From assembly GCF_000173915.1 (NCBI RefSeq), contig NZ_ACDZ02000008.1, positions 186,001 through 250,000 on the forward strand: a stretch of 64,000 nt of DNA. The letters run 5' to 3'. A program made the translations under genes and the position numbers. Positions 17,658 to 26,620 of the stretch are shown here, in pieces (the first letter of the stretch is position 1; the number at the start of each line of letters is the position of its first letter). The stretch is from Gemella haemolysans ATCC 10379 (lineage in GTDB: Bacteria > Bacillota > Bacilli > Staphylococcales > Gemellaceae). The notes beneath the pieces were generated by a model. It had not been told where the DNA came from and ran no database searches. It worked only from the letters and a program-made list of their open reading frames with translations.

Positions 17658-18971
17658 TTATTTTTTAAATTTCTTATGTAATTCTGTATAGAATAATAAT
17701 CCTATTAACGTTAAGGCTATTCCTCCCATAGCTAATGATGTTTGTGAGATTAAAGTACTTACTAAAGTATAAACTCCACCAAGAATAGCTATTATAGGAA
17801 CAATCGGATATAACGGAACTCTATATGGTCTTTCTAATTTTGGTTCTTTTTTACGTAGTATAATTACCGCAAGGAATGTTGCTGTGTAGAAGAACCACAT
17901 TACGAATACTAATAGGTCTGTTAACATATCAAAACTACCAGTTAACATCATTAAGAATGCTATTACTAGAAGTAATAATCCTGCATTAACAGGAACTGCT
18001 CCTTTATTTAATTTCGTCCATACATTTTTAAATGGAATTTGTTCACTTTTAGCCATTGCATAAGGTACTCGAATTCCTGCCATTGAGAATCCGTTAATCG
18101 CTCCATATACACTAATCAGTATACCAATTGTGATAATTTTACCACCAATACCACCAAACAACTTAGCAGCTACTTCACTGGCTACAGTTTGATTACCTGC
18201 AACATGATCTAATGGTAAAGTCATAAGGTAAGCAACATTTATAAGTACATATACAACCATAACAACTGCAAGTCCTAGGAAAATTGCTCTTGGTAAGTCT
18301 TTTTTAGGATTTTTCATCTCACCTGCCATACTTCCTACGTTCGTCCACCCTTCATAGGCAAACATCGCAGCAAGTAAAGCTCCACCTAGTCCACTAGCGA
18401 ATGAAATATCTTTCCCCGCTTCTATAGGGAATAATTGCAACGGCTGAGAGTCAGTTTGAAATAATCCAAATACAATAATTACTATTAATGGTATCAATTT
18501 ACAAATAGTAGCTACCGTCTGAATCATTCCTCCAATCTTTCCACCTAAAAAGTTTAAAAACATTAATAAAGCTGCAGCTGCAAAAGCTATAGGAAGATGC
18601 CAAGTCTTATCTAAATTTAATAAATTTAAAACTTGTGTCGAGAAGATAACCGCAAGAGCCGCTATCATCGCAGGGAAATAAATCACCGACTGTGCCCATC
18701 CTAATAAGAATGCTGCAGTTTTTCCATAAGTCCTCTCTATCCAAACGACCATTCCTCCAACTTCAGGAATAGATGCCGCAAGTTCTGCAACGGTAAGACC
18801 GGCACAAATAGTAATAACACCGGCAAGCACCCAAGCAAATAACCCTAAACTCATCGTTCCTGTAGTCTTATAAATTACAGCTGCTTTAAAAAATACACCT
18901 GCTCCTATTACTGAGCCTATAACCGTCATAAAAGCCGGCATAAAGCCTATCGTCCTTTTTAGTTCACTCAT
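17658..18971 (-). CDS. APC-family amino acid permease
   Basis: 437 residues with about twelve membrane helices. The first has the APC substrate-backbone motif IGSVIGAGVFFKAA (about 18-31). A second conserved block, FAYEGWTNVGSMAGEMKNPKKDLPRAI, lies near 205-230. The end after the last helix is a short basic tail. The LAT-like GWTNVG-type helix 6 fits exchangers and importers of neutral amino acids (YfnA/SteT type). Substrate unknown; a Trp or Ser role next to trpB is possible but unsupported. Converges on trpB and the toxin locus. Confidence 0.88.
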   Translation of the reverse strand: MSELKRTIGFMPAFMTVIGSVIGAGVFFKAAVIYKTTGTMSLGLFAWVLAGVITICAGLTVAELAASIPEVGGMVVWIERTYGKTAAFLLGWAQSVIYFPAMIAALAVIFSTQVLNLLNLDKTWHLPIAFAAAALLMFLNFLGGKIGGMIQTVATICKLIPLIVIIVFGLFQTDSQPLQLFPIEAGKDISFASGLGGALLAAMFAYEGWTNVGSMAGEMKNPKKDLPRAIFLGLAVVMVVYVLINVAYLMTLPLDHVAGNQTVASEVAAKLFGGIGGKIITIGILISVYGAINGFSMAGIRVPYAMAKSEQIPFKNVWTKLNKGAVPVNAGLLLLVIAFLMMLTGSFDMLTDLLVFVMWFFYTATFLAVIILRKKEPKLERPYRVPLYPIVPIIAILGGVYTLVSTLISQTSLAMGGIALTLIGLLFYTELHKKFKK

Positions 18972-19044
18972 TAAATAATCTCCTTATTTTACAGATTTTT
19001 TTATACCTAATTATAACCTTTTATACACTAAAAATAAAAAAGAA

Positions 19045-19080
19045 AAGACTCAAAATTTGAATTTTTTTTAAGTCTTTTCT
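19045..19080 (-). terminator. Terminator of the PadR-ABC operon
   Basis: Inverted repeat AAGAAAAGACT / AGTCTTTTCT with a T-run on the minus strand, just after the permease stop at 19094. Confidence 0.75.
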
Positions 19081-19093
19081 CTAGTATATTCTC

Positions 19094-20293
19094 CTATTTT
19101 CCAAATAACAACTTGAAGAAGTTTAATTTTTGACCGTATCTTAATGTCGCTAATCTATATACTCTAACACTCGCAAATGCCACAAGTAATGTAGTTACAA
19201 CTAATATACCATAAGATAATCCTAATTCTTGAATAGAAACGTGACTTATTGCATAACGTGTAAACATTACAAAATATGATGTAAATGGAACATATGATAA
19301 AATCTCTGCAAGTTTAGTATCTCCAGTTGAACCCATAATGTAGTAGTTTACGAAGAATGCACCCATAAATGTTAACATCGGTAAAGTTATCGCTCCGTTG
19401 ACATCCTCAATCTTACTAACTAATGAAGCGAATGCCGCGTACATAAACATAAACATTACGAATCCAGTTAACGCAAATGCTAATCCTACACCAAGAACTT
19501 TTAAGTCTACATTTTCTATAATATGCTTAATATTATCGCTATATCTAGAACCATTGATTTTTAGACCTGCAAATAAACCACCGATAATTAAGCCCATTTG
19601 AACAAGTACTGCAACAGATAAAGCTAATACTTTCCCTAAAATTAACGTTCTAGGATTTACAGTGACTACTAATAGTTCCATAGCTCTATTACTTTTTTCT
19701 TTAACAACATTTGTTGCAACTACACTACCGAATTGAATTACCGTCATATAAACAATAAATGTAAGAGCATAAACTACTACAACATTTACTACTTGAGTTT
19801 GAGCATCAGAATCTCCACTTACGTTCACTGGTACAGGTTGAGGTAGATGTGATTTCACATTAGTTACTTTATCATAATCTAAACCATTTTGTTTATAGAC
19901 TAATTTTTCTACATTTTTTCCAAAAGCTTCTTTAAATTCACTGCTACCTTTACTAAAGATAGATTGTCTAGATAAATATTCATAACTATCTTTAGTTAAG
20001 ACGATACCTTCATCTAATTTTTTAGCTTTAATATCATTTTCCAAAGCATCTTTACTATCGTATTTTTTAGCTTCTTTTAGATCATCTAACTTAATATTTA
20101 CATCTTTTACAACATATGCACTACGATTGAAATTATCATTGCTCTCACCTTTAAAAATGTTACTATTAGCGATTGATGGTACAAATGTTATACCTATAGC
20201 TATAATGAAATACAATGCCATAATAACTTTTGTCGCTTTTTTCGCAAAAAATTGTTTAAACTCAAAATTAAATACTGTACTAAAATTTTTCAT
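19094..20293 (-). CDS. ABC-2 type transporter permease (NatB-like)
   Basis: 399 residues. The first helix (about 22-42) is followed by a large extracytoplasmic domain (about 45-165). A cluster of helices then follows, with the conserved VVKEKSNRAMELLVVTVNPRTLILGKV block (about 195-222) typical of ABC2_membrane_3/NatB exporters. Two bases after the ATPase gene, hence co-translated. Likely exports sodium, a drug, a peptide or a lipid, with substrate unassigned. Last gene of the PadR-regulated operon. Confidence 0.88.
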   Translation of the reverse strand: MKNFSTVFNFEFKQFFAKKATKVIMALYFIIAIGITFVPSIANSNIFKGESNDNFNRSAYVVKDVNIKLDDLKEAKKYDSKDALENDIKAKKLDEGIVLTKDSYEYLSRQSIFSKGSSEFKEAFGKNVEKLVYKQNGLDYDKVTNVKSHLPQPVPVNVSGDSDAQTQVVNVVVVYALTFIVYMTVIQFGSVVATNVVKEKSNRAMELLVVTVNPRTLILGKVLALSVAVLVQMGLIIGGLFAGLKINGSRYSDNIKHIIENVDLKVLGVGLAFALTGFVMFMFMYAAFASLVSKIEDVNGAITLPMLTFMGAFFVNYYIMGSTGDTKLAEILSYVPFTSYFVMFTRYAISHVSIQELGLSYGILVVTTLLVAFASVRVYRLATLRYGQKLNFFKLLFGK

Positions 20294-20295
20294 AA

Positions 20296-21198
20296 TTACT
20301 TACCTACCTGTTCTTTGAAAATATCTTCTAACGAAGGTTTATAAAGTTTGAATTCTTCTATATTAAAACTGCTTCCCGCAAGTTTTGCCAATAATTCTTT
20401 TTTAGCACCCTCTTCTTTGAAATCAAGAAGCACTCCCTCTGGAACTAATGAATACTCAATACCTAATGGTATAGATTTAAGATTAGCAAGTAGTTCATCT
20501 TTCTCAAAACCACTAACACTCAAGATCATTTTTCCATGTCCTAATTGTTTTTTAATATAATCTAGATTACCACTTAGAGTAATTTTCCCTTTTTCTAATA
20601 TATTAATATCCTCACAGAATGTTTCTACAACTGGCATTTGGTGAGATGAGAAAATAACAAGTTTATCTTTTTTAATAAAATCTGTAATTATTTCTTTTAA
20701 TTTTGATACGTTCACCGGGTCAAGCCCACTAAACGGTTCATCGAAAACAAGAATATCTGGATCATTCATAACACTTTGGATAATTTGAATTTTTTGGGCA
20801 TTACCTTTAGATAATGTTTTTAATGCTTGTTTATTATCCTCTAGTTCGAAGTACTCTAACCATTTTTTCGCTTCTGTTTGTGCTGCTTTCTTCTTCATAC
20901 CTTTTAACATTCCGAAGTACGTAAGCTGATCTACAAGTCCAACACCATCGTACATTCCTCGTTCTTCTGGAAGGTATCCAATCTTCACCTTACTGTGATC
21001 TAAAGGTTTTCCATCTAGTAGAATCTCCCCTTTATCCGGCTTGAATATATCCAACAGAATCCTAAAACTTGTAGTTTTACCACTACCATTTCGTCCTAAA
21101 TATCCATTAGCCACACCACTTTTCGCTGTGAAACTAACCCCTTTAAGAACCTTTTTATTACCAAAACTTTTCTCTACATTTTTAAATTCTAAAATCAT
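20296..21198 (-). CDS. ABC transporter ATP-binding protein (NatA-like)
   Basis: 300 residues. Walker A is GRNGSGKTTSFR, the signature LSKGNAQKIQIIQS has K in place of the usual G, Walker B is ILVFDEPFSGLDP and the H-loop is SSH. The C-terminal DUF4162-like extension (about 205-300) is usual for bacterial exporters of this class. Forms the transporter with the permease two bases downstream. The gene lies 45 bases after the DUF2812 gene at 21244. Confidence 0.9.
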   Translation of the reverse strand: MILEFKNVEKSFGNKKVLKGVSFTAKSGVANGYLGRNGSGKTTSFRILLDIFKPDKGEILLDGKPLDHSKVKIGYLPEERGMYDGVGLVDQLTYFGMLKGMKKKAAQTEAKKWLEYFELEDNKQALKTLSKGNAQKIQIIQSVMNDPDILVFDEPFSGLDPVNVSKLKEIITDFIKKDKLVIFSSHQMPVVETFCEDINILEKGKITLSGNLDYIKKQLGHGKMILSVSGFEKDELLANLKSIPLGIEYSLVPEGVLLDFKEEGAKKELLAKLAGSSFNIEEFKLYKPSLEDIFKEQVGK

Positions 21199-21243
21199 AG
21201 CCCTTACCTCATTTCCTAACTTATTAAAAGTTAAATCCCTTTT

Positions 21244-21786
21244 TTATTCGTCATTATTTTTTATTTCTTTTGTTAACTTGAAATATTTCGGTAAAAACAT
21301 TCCAAGTCCACTTATACAGTAACCAAATATACCACCTATTAATCCACCTATTAACATGGCTAACACATCAGGTATTCCACTATTAATTACCCATTTAATA
21401 TTAGTAAAATACAATACCCCTATTATATTTATTAAAATAAATAAAACTATAAATCTTAACAATCTATATTTAACGATTTCTAATTCCGTCTCGGTATCAG
21501 TATATATCGGATAAGAACTCGAAGTCCCTTCAGCAAGTCTAAACAAATTATAAACTTGAAACTTATAAAGCTTCCAGCCACTTACTTTATAATACTCTTC
21601 TATCTCTGGTGTAAAGTTTTTATCAAAGATAAACTTATATTGCTTATCGCCAGTCTCTGAGACTTTCTTCATTCTAATCGCCACTATAGCCTCTTTATCG
21701 TATTCATATCCCTGAGCAGCAAGATGATTCATTTTATCCGCTACTTTATCATAGCTTATAAATACCGGAACATATTTATACTTCAT
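21244..21786 (-). CDS. DUF2812 membrane protein (distal copy)
   Basis: 180 residues. The N-terminal about 90 residues are a soluble DUF2812 domain (KYVPVFISYDKVADKMNHLAAQGYEY..., YYKVSGWKLYKFQVYNLFRLAEG). Two C-terminal membrane helices (about 108-128 and 132-155) precede a charged tail. It is a diverged paralogue of the next upstream gene, four bases away. DUF2812 proteins are found beside PadR regulators; the function is unknown and may be sensing or modulating the ABC exporter. Confidence 0.75.
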   Translation of the reverse strand: MKYKYVPVFISYDKVADKMNHLAAQGYEYDKEAIVAIRMKKVSETGDKQYKFIFDKNFTPEIEEYYKVSGWKLYKFQVYNLFRLAEGTSSSYPIYTDTETELEIVKYRLLRFIVLFILINIIGVLYFTNIKWVINSGIPDVLAMLIGGLIGGIFGYCISGLGMFLPKYFKLTKEIKNNDE

Positions 21787-21790
21787 AAAG

Positions 21791-22306
21791 TCAATCCTTT
21801 CTTCTCTTTAAAAATAAATATTTTATAAAGAATGCTATATTTACAGCACCTAGTCCTAAACCAAAGCCAAAAGACATTCCTGTAATAAAATCAATTACTT
21901 CAGATTCCATTAAAAATTTATTTATTAAATGTGTAATCAAAGCTATAAGAAAGCATCCTAACATGATTTTCGCATTAAATCTTATTCTATATAGCCACAT
22001 GTACTCTTCACTCAAATTATCTGTATATAGTGTAGTTGCCGTAGGTTCACCACGTAATATCTGCCAAAAAATACCATTTCTAACTACTTCCCAACCGTTA
22101 AACTTATAGAAATCTTGACGTTCTGCATCGAACTTTTTATCATATACCAGTTCGTATTTATAATCGGTTCTTTCTCCTTTTTCTAATAAAATTAAGAACC
22201 CCAGAAATTTTTTAAAGTGCCAACCCTTTGCACTATATCTTTCTAACTTTCTCATGAGTCTTTTATTTGTTAAAGCGAATGTGTGTATCACCTTATATTT
22301 ACTCAT
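21791..22306 (-). CDS. DUF2812 membrane protein (proximal copy)
   Basis: 171 residues from the ATG at 22306; a GTG twelve bases upstream is also possible. The DUF2812 domain has HTFALTNKRLMRKLERYSAKGWHFKK and FYKFNGWEVVRNGIFWQILRGE, then two hydrophobic helices and the basic tail FLKRRKD. Starts 8 bases inside the end of padR, so it is translationally coupled. The pairing of two DUF2812 proteins with PadR and an ABC exporter suggests one detoxification or envelope-stress module. Confidence 0.75.
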   Translation of the reverse strand: MSKYKVIHTFALTNKRLMRKLERYSAKGWHFKKFLGFLILLEKGERTDYKYELVYDKKFDAERQDFYKFNGWEVVRNGIFWQILRGEPTATTLYTDNLSEEYMWLYRIRFNAKIMLGCFLIALITHLINKFLMESEVIDFITGMSFGFGLGLGAVNIAFFIKYLFLKRRKD

Positions 22307-22631
22307 CACTTCCACCACCTATAAACTTCTTAGCTACATCTAGTAAAAACTGTCGAAGTTTTAAATTTTTCTCCAAAACTTCCATACCTTTTGGAGTAAT
22401 ATGATATTCTTTTTTCGAATTATCGATTTCTTTATCTTCAATCCAGCCAACAGAAACCATCTTACCTAAAGTCGTATACATTGTCGCAGGTCCGATAATA
22501 ATATTATTATCAGTAATTTCTGCCACCTTTTGCATTATCAAGTATCCATGAATAGGTTCTGTTAAAACTAGAAGTGTAAAAAATATACTATCCGTTAATT
22601 CGCCCGTTTCATAAGGGCTTAACTTTGCCAT
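22299..22631 (-). CDS. PadR-family transcriptional regulator
   Basis: 110 residues from the ATG at 22631, preceded by GGAGGGA; the longer in-frame start is inside that ribosome site. The winged-helix PadR domain covers most of the protein: LTEPIHGYLIMQKVAEIT, IIGPATMYTTLGKMVSVGWI, KKEYHITPKGMEVLEKN. First gene of a five-gene operon with two DUF2812 proteins and an ABC exporter. Three palindromes over its own promoter suggest autorepression relieved by a ligand. Confidence 0.9.
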   Translation of the reverse strand: MAKLSPYETGELTDSIFFTLLVLTEPIHGYLIMQKVAEITDNNIIIGPATMYTTLGKMVSVGWIEDKEIDNSKKEYHITPKGMEVLEKNLKLRQFLLDVAKKFIGGGSDE

Positions 22632-22668
22632 TTTATCCCTCCTAACCAATTAGAGATATTCTTCATCT

Positions 22669-22723
22669 ATATCCATTATTGATATATCTATCTTCGATAT
22701 AATTATATATCCATCATTGATAT
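22669..22723. promoter_or_regulatory. Triple palindromic operator for PadR
   Basis: Three sites of form ATATC-N7-GATAT at 22669-22685, 22684-22700 and 22707-22723. The last lies in the promoter spacer, the middle one over the expected transcription start, and the first just downstream. Confidence 0.75.
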
Positions 22724-22730
22724 AAGTCAA
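22702..22730 (-). promoter_or_regulatory. Promoter of the padR operon
   Basis: Minus-strand TTGACT (22725-22730), 17-base spacer, TATAAT (22702-22707). Confidence 0.8.
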
Positions 22731-22940
22731 TAGATTTTTTATTGTTTTTAAGAAAAAAATTAGATAAAGTTATCATTCTTATTTGTAACCTATATTATTT
22801 ATTACAGATATTTTAAAAATAAACTTATAATATAGTAATATCCTCTATAATATGGTAGAATAATGCTATAAAAATAAATTTATAAAAATAGATTTTTTTT
22901 ACTCAAATAATCTATTTTCATTAACATTAAGGAGAAACAC

Positions 22941-23747
22941 ATGACAAAATCACTTAAAAAATATCTATTGCTTATTGCAACGGTTATTCTTTCAGTTACT
23001 CTTGCTGCTTGTAGCATGGGGGCTTCTACAGAACAAATCGTTAATAAATCAGTAGAATCATCTAAAAACATAAAAAGTACAGATTTCGTAGCGACTAACA
23101 GTTCTGAAATTTTAGTTGGTGAGCAAACTCAAACAGTTGAAAATACTGTATCAGGATCATTAATTATCGATCCACTAACAATTAAAGCTACTACTGATGT
23201 GAAAGCTCAAGGTCAAAGCCAAACACTAGAATTATACATTAAAGATGGAACTGCTTATGCAAAATCAACAGGACAAAATGAGTGGGTTAAAAGTTCAAGT
23301 AACAGCATTACTGCCCAATTCGAAAACCTTAAGAAAATCGCAAACTCTGAGCAAATCTTAGAATTCTACAAAAAAATTGCTAAAGACTTCAAGAAAACTG
23401 AAGAAAATGGAAACTATGTTCTAACATACACTGGTAATGGAGATCAATTTAAAGAACTTATGGTTGCTATTGCTAACGCATCTTCTGGAAACGAAGTGAC
23501 TGCAAGTGCATTTACCGGCGTTGATTTCAAAAATGTTTCAATCAAACTTGTTGTTACTAAAGATTACACACCTGTAACTAACGAAGTAAACATGGAGCTT
23601 GCTACTAAAAACACACCAACTCCAACAACAATGAAAATCAAACAAAACATTCAATACTCTAACGTAAACAATGTTAAAGAAATCAATCTACCTGATGAAG
23701 TGAAAAAAGCTAAAGAGGTAGCTGCTGATACTCAAAAATCAGAATAA
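22941..23747 (+). CDS. Lipoprotein of the DUF6612-like family
   Basis: 268 residues. The signal peptide ends in lipobox LAAC (Cys 24), then a domain of about 220 residues with alternating strands (NTVSGSLIIDPLTIKATTDV, LELYIKDGTAYAKSTGQNEWVKSS). This resembles the LolA/LppX-like DUF6612 lipoproteins of Firmicutes. It ends in a Lys/Glu-rich segment. The function is unknown, perhaps lipid or hydrophobic-ligand binding at the outer membrane face. Monocistronic, AAGGAG before the ATG, strong terminator after. Confidence 0.7.
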   Translation: MTKSLKKYLLLIATVILSVTLAACSMGASTEQIVNKSVESSKNIKSTDFVATNSSEILVGEQTQTVENTVSGSLIIDPLTIKATTDVKAQGQSQTLELYIKDGTAYAKSTGQNEWVKSSSNSITAQFENLKKIANSEQILEFYKKIAKDFKKTEENGNYVLTYTGNGDQFKELMVAIANASSGNEVTASAFTGVDFKNVSIKLVVTKDYTPVTNEVNMELATKNTPTPTTMKIKQNIQYSNVNNVKEINLPDEVKKAKEVAADTQKSE

Positions 23748-23755
23748 TAATATTG

Positions 23756-23786
23756 CCTACTTACACAAATAGTAAGTAGGTTTTTT
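23756..23786 (+). terminator. Terminator of the lipoprotein gene
   Basis: 9-bp perfect stem 23756-23764/23772-23780, then T6. Confidence 0.9.
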
Positions 23787-23882
23787 ATTAATCAATTTTA
23801 TATTTCTACAATTTAAAAATTAAGGTTAAATTTTCAAATGCTTTATTGGAATATCTGAGTTTATGTAAATATATCCTTTCAG

Positions 23883-23911
23883 TTTACAATGCGCTTTTCA
23901 TCTAGTATAAT
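23883..23911 (+). promoter_or_regulatory. Promoter of glmS
   Basis: TTTACA 23883-23888, 17-base spacer, TATAAT 23906-23911. Start is expected near 23918, about 40 bases before the ribozyme cleavage site. Confidence 0.8.
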
Positions 23912-23949
23912 AATATGTACGATTAAAATATCAGGAGGTAATTTCAATT

Positions 23950-24300
23950 TATAATTATAGCGCCCGAACTAAGTTCTAAAGGTTAAATTGAATTTAGTTG
24001 ACGAGGAAAAAAGTTATCGAAAATTCGGCGGATGCTTTTTCGGAACCAGAGAGTTTCGTTAGATAATGTACAATGGGGTGCACTTTACTATTTCTAGGAA
24101 CAAAGTGACGAAGAAATAGTTAGGTGCAGCGTATGCAACAGCAACTTGGTTTTTAAGGAAGAATGACGTAAAAAACTTTAGTTGCCACTGCTGGGGTGTA
24201 CCTTTGTATCTTTAGGAACGTAGTGACGACAAGATACTTAGGTACAGCGTATGCAACAGCAACTTGATATCTTTGGGAACAATAGTGACATACCCACCCT
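23950..24300 (+). ncRNA. glmS ribozyme (GlcN6P-activated), with extended hairpin array
   Basis: The core matches the Firmicute glmS ribozyme: AGCGCCCGAACTAAG, then TTTAGTTGACGAGG, ATCGAAAATTCGGCGGATGC. Self-cleavage is expected between 23959 and 23960 when glucosamine-6-phosphate binds, exposing a 5'-OH end that destabilises the glmS mRNA. After the core (from about 24080) come hairpins with a repeated internal motif GGAAC-N3/4-GTGAC (near 24097, 24216 and 24270) and a variant near 24158. They resemble repeated P4-like stems. The core is solid; the 3' limit of the functional RNA is not. Confidence 0.9.
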
Positions 24301-24452
24301 TCAAAATCATTATCGCCTCTCTATAGGCTCATTATGTCTTCTTTTAAGGTTTACATAAACTTGATGAAGTACAATATATTTGAGCATAGATATAAAACTT
24401 TATAGTACTTTCTATAAAAAATAAATAAAAGAAAAAGCGAGGAATTTTTAAT

Positions 24453-26255
24453 ATGTGTGGAATTGTAGGATTTGTTGGAGAAGCAAATGGAGTTAAATTT
24501 TTAATTGATGGGCTTAGCAGCCTTGAGTACCGTGGGTACGACTCAGCTGGTATCGCTGGTGTTGTTAACGGAGAAGCTAGCGTTACTAAGTCTGTAGGTC
24601 GCATTAAAAATCTAGAATCCCTAATCCCTGAAGGACTTCACCTAGAATTAGGTATTGGTCATACACGTTGGGCTACTCACGGTGGAGTTAACACAACTAA
24701 CTCTCACCCTCACCAAAGCTTCAACAAACGTTTTATTTTAGTTCACAATGGAGTTATCGAAAACTTCCAAGAACTTAAAGAAAGATTTTTCAAAGGTGTA
24801 GAACTTGTTTCTGAAACTGATACTGAAGTTATCGTTCAATTAGTACAAGTTTATAGCGATCGTGGTCTTGATACTAAAGAAGCTTTCAAAAAAGCTGTAT
24901 CAAAACTTCAAGGTTCTTATGCACTTTGTTTAATCGATACAGAAGATAAAGACACATTATATGTAGCAAAAAATAAAAGTCCACTTCTTATTGGACTAGG
25001 AGAAGAAAATAAAAACTATGTTGGTAGTGATGCTTTAGCAATGATTAAGTACACTAACAACTTCTTAGAAATCAACGATGGTGAATTTGTTATTGTGAAA
25101 AAAGATAGCGTAACTATCGAAGATAAAGAAGGTAATGTTGTAGAGCGTGAAAGTTTCTCAACTAACTTAAACGCTGGAGAAATCGATAAAGGTATCCACG
25201 AACATTACATGATTAAAGAAATTCATGAGCAAGTAGGAGCTATGCGTAACATCATCTCTCACTACTTCGATGGACATGATGTTAATATTAACAGCGAAAT
25301 TATTAACAATGTAAAAGATGCAGATAGATTATACATTATCGGATGTGGTACAAGTTACAACGCTGGTTTAGTAGGAAGAAACTACTTTGAAAAATGGGCT
25401 GGTATTCCTACAGAGGTACACTTAGCATCAGAATTTGCTTACAACGTACCATTATTATCTAAAAAACCAATGTTCATCTTCCTTTCTCAATCAGGAGAAA
25501 CAGCTGACCTTCGTGCCGTACTTACAAAATTACGTAGCGTAAACGCAGATTATAAGTTCTTAGTACTTACTAACGTTGATGCTTCAACTCTATCTCGTGA
25601 ATGTGACTATACATTATTACTTCACGCAGGTGTTGAAATCGCGGTTGCATCTACTAAGGCATATACTGCTCAAATCGCAACACTAAGCATACTTGCTTAT
25701 GAAGTAGCTAAGCAACTTTCTAAACAACCTAAATTTGATATCGAGCAAGAGTTATCAGTAATTACTTCTGCAATCGAATCAATTTTAGATGATACAAAAA
25801 CTATCAAAGATTTAGCTAAAAACTTATTCACAGAACGCAATGCATTCTATATCGGACGTGGAATCGACTACTATAGTGCATGTGAAGCAGCTCTAAAACT
25901 TAAAGAAGTTTCTTACATTCAAACAGAAGGATTTGCCGGAGGAGAACTAAAACACGGTACAATCGCTCTTATCGAAGAAAGAACACCTGTTGTAGCTCTT
26001 ATTACAAGCGCTAAACTAGACTTAAATACACGTAGTAACGTAAGTGAAGTAGCTAGCCGTGGTGCTAATACTCTAATCATTACATTAGAAAAATTAGCTC
26101 GTAAAGGTGACTATGCAATTCCTAACGTAAACGAAGATCTTGCTCCAATCGCAAGTATCGTAGTTACACAATTATTCGCATACTACGCAGCTTACACTAA
26201 AGGATTAGATGTGGACAAACCACGTAACTTAGCTAAATCAGTAACAGTAGAATAA
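24453..26255 (+). CDS. glmS: Glutamine-fructose-6-phosphate aminotransferase (isomerizing)
   Basis: 600 residues. The N-terminal class II glutaminase has nucleophile Cys2 (MCGIVGFVG), RGYDSAG and GHTRWATHG. Two SIS isomerase domains follow, with CGTSYNAG, SQSGETADLRA, GRGIDYYSACEAALKLKEVSYIQTEGFAGGELKHG, and the C-terminal DKPRNLAKSVTVE. It makes glucosamine-6-phosphate, the first dedicated step of peptidoglycan amino-sugar synthesis. Feedback-controlled by the ribozyme in its leader. Sialic-acid catabolism encoded at the window's end also feeds this pool. Confidence 0.97.
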   Translation: MCGIVGFVGEANGVKFLIDGLSSLEYRGYDSAGIAGVVNGEASVTKSVGRIKNLESLIPEGLHLELGIGHTRWATHGGVNTTNSHPHQSFNKRFILVHNGVIENFQELKERFFKGVELVSETDTEVIVQLVQVYSDRGLDTKEAFKKAVSKLQGSYALCLIDTEDKDTLYVAKNKSPLLIGLGEENKNYVGSDALAMIKYTNNFLEINDGEFVIVKKDSVTIEDKEGNVVERESFSTNLNAGEIDKGIHEHYMIKEIHEQVGAMRNIISHYFDGHDVNINSEIINNVKDADRLYIIGCGTSYNAGLVGRNYFEKWAGIPTEVHLASEFAYNVPLLSKKPMFIFLSQSGETADLRAVLTKLRSVNADYKFLVLTNVDASTLSRECDYTLLLHAGVEIAVASTKAYTAQIATLSILAYEVAKQLSKQPKFDIEQELSVITSAIESILDDTKTIKDLAKNLFTERNAFYIGRGIDYYSACEAALKLKEVSYIQTEGFAGGELKHGTIALIEERTPVVALITSAKLDLNTRSNVSEVASRGANTLIITLEKLARKGDYAIPNVNEDLAPIASIVVTQLFAYYAAYTKGLDVDKPRNLAKSVTVE

Positions 26256-26278
26256 TAATTAAATATTATAAATAATGG

Positions 26279-26318
26279 GAGTAGCTCAATTTAACAGAGT
26301 TACTCTCATCTTTTTTTA
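26279..26318 (+). terminator. Terminator of glmS
   Basis: Stem 26279-26287/26297-26305 (one mismatch) followed by a seven-T run. Confidence 0.8.
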
Positions 26319-26336
26319 AAAGTTAAACCTTTTCTC

Positions 26337-26365
26337 TTTACAACTTAGCTAGTTCGGTTTATAAT
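26337..26365 (+). promoter_or_regulatory. Promoter of the FMN riboswitch-ribU transcript
   Basis: TTTACA 26337-26342, 17-base spacer, TATAAT 26360-26365. Confidence 0.8.
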
Positions 26366-26390
26366 AATCGTATAAATAATAAATTTAATT

Positions 26391-26495
26391 ATCTTCGGGG
26401 CAGGGTGAAATTCCCGACCGGCGGTCAAAGTCCGCGAGCGCAAGCAGATTTGGTGAAACTCCAAAACCGACAGTACAGTCTGGATGATAGAAGAT
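26391..26495 (+). ncRNA. FMN riboswitch (RFN element)
   Basis: All conserved RFN blocks are present: ATCTTCGGGGCAGGGTGAAA, TTCCCGACCGGCGGT, AGTCCGCGAGCG, GGTGAAACTCC, CCGACAGT, AGTCTGGATG and the closing GAAGAT. It controls ribU; a downstream terminator hairpin indicates transcriptional control. Confidence 0.96.
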
Positions 26496-26589
26496 ATAGA
26501 ATAAATAAACTTACACATACAGTATAGTACGTATGTATATTTGCTGTACTTCATTTAAGTGTAACGCTTATTTTTCATACCTTTCAGTC

Positions 26590-26620
26590 CCGCTTTAAAA
26601 TTTTTAAAGTGGTGTTTTTT
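26590..26620 (+). terminator. Riboswitch-controlled terminator before ribU
   Basis: Hairpin CCGCTTTA / TAAAGTGG followed by T6, between the FMN aptamer and the ribU ribosome site. It should form when FMN is bound. Confidence 0.75.

Noticed and set aside
23933-23941. AGGAGGT just before the glmS ribozyme as a ribosome site of a leader ORF
   Set aside because: No start codon follows at usable distance before the cleavage site; probably part of the transcript leader only.
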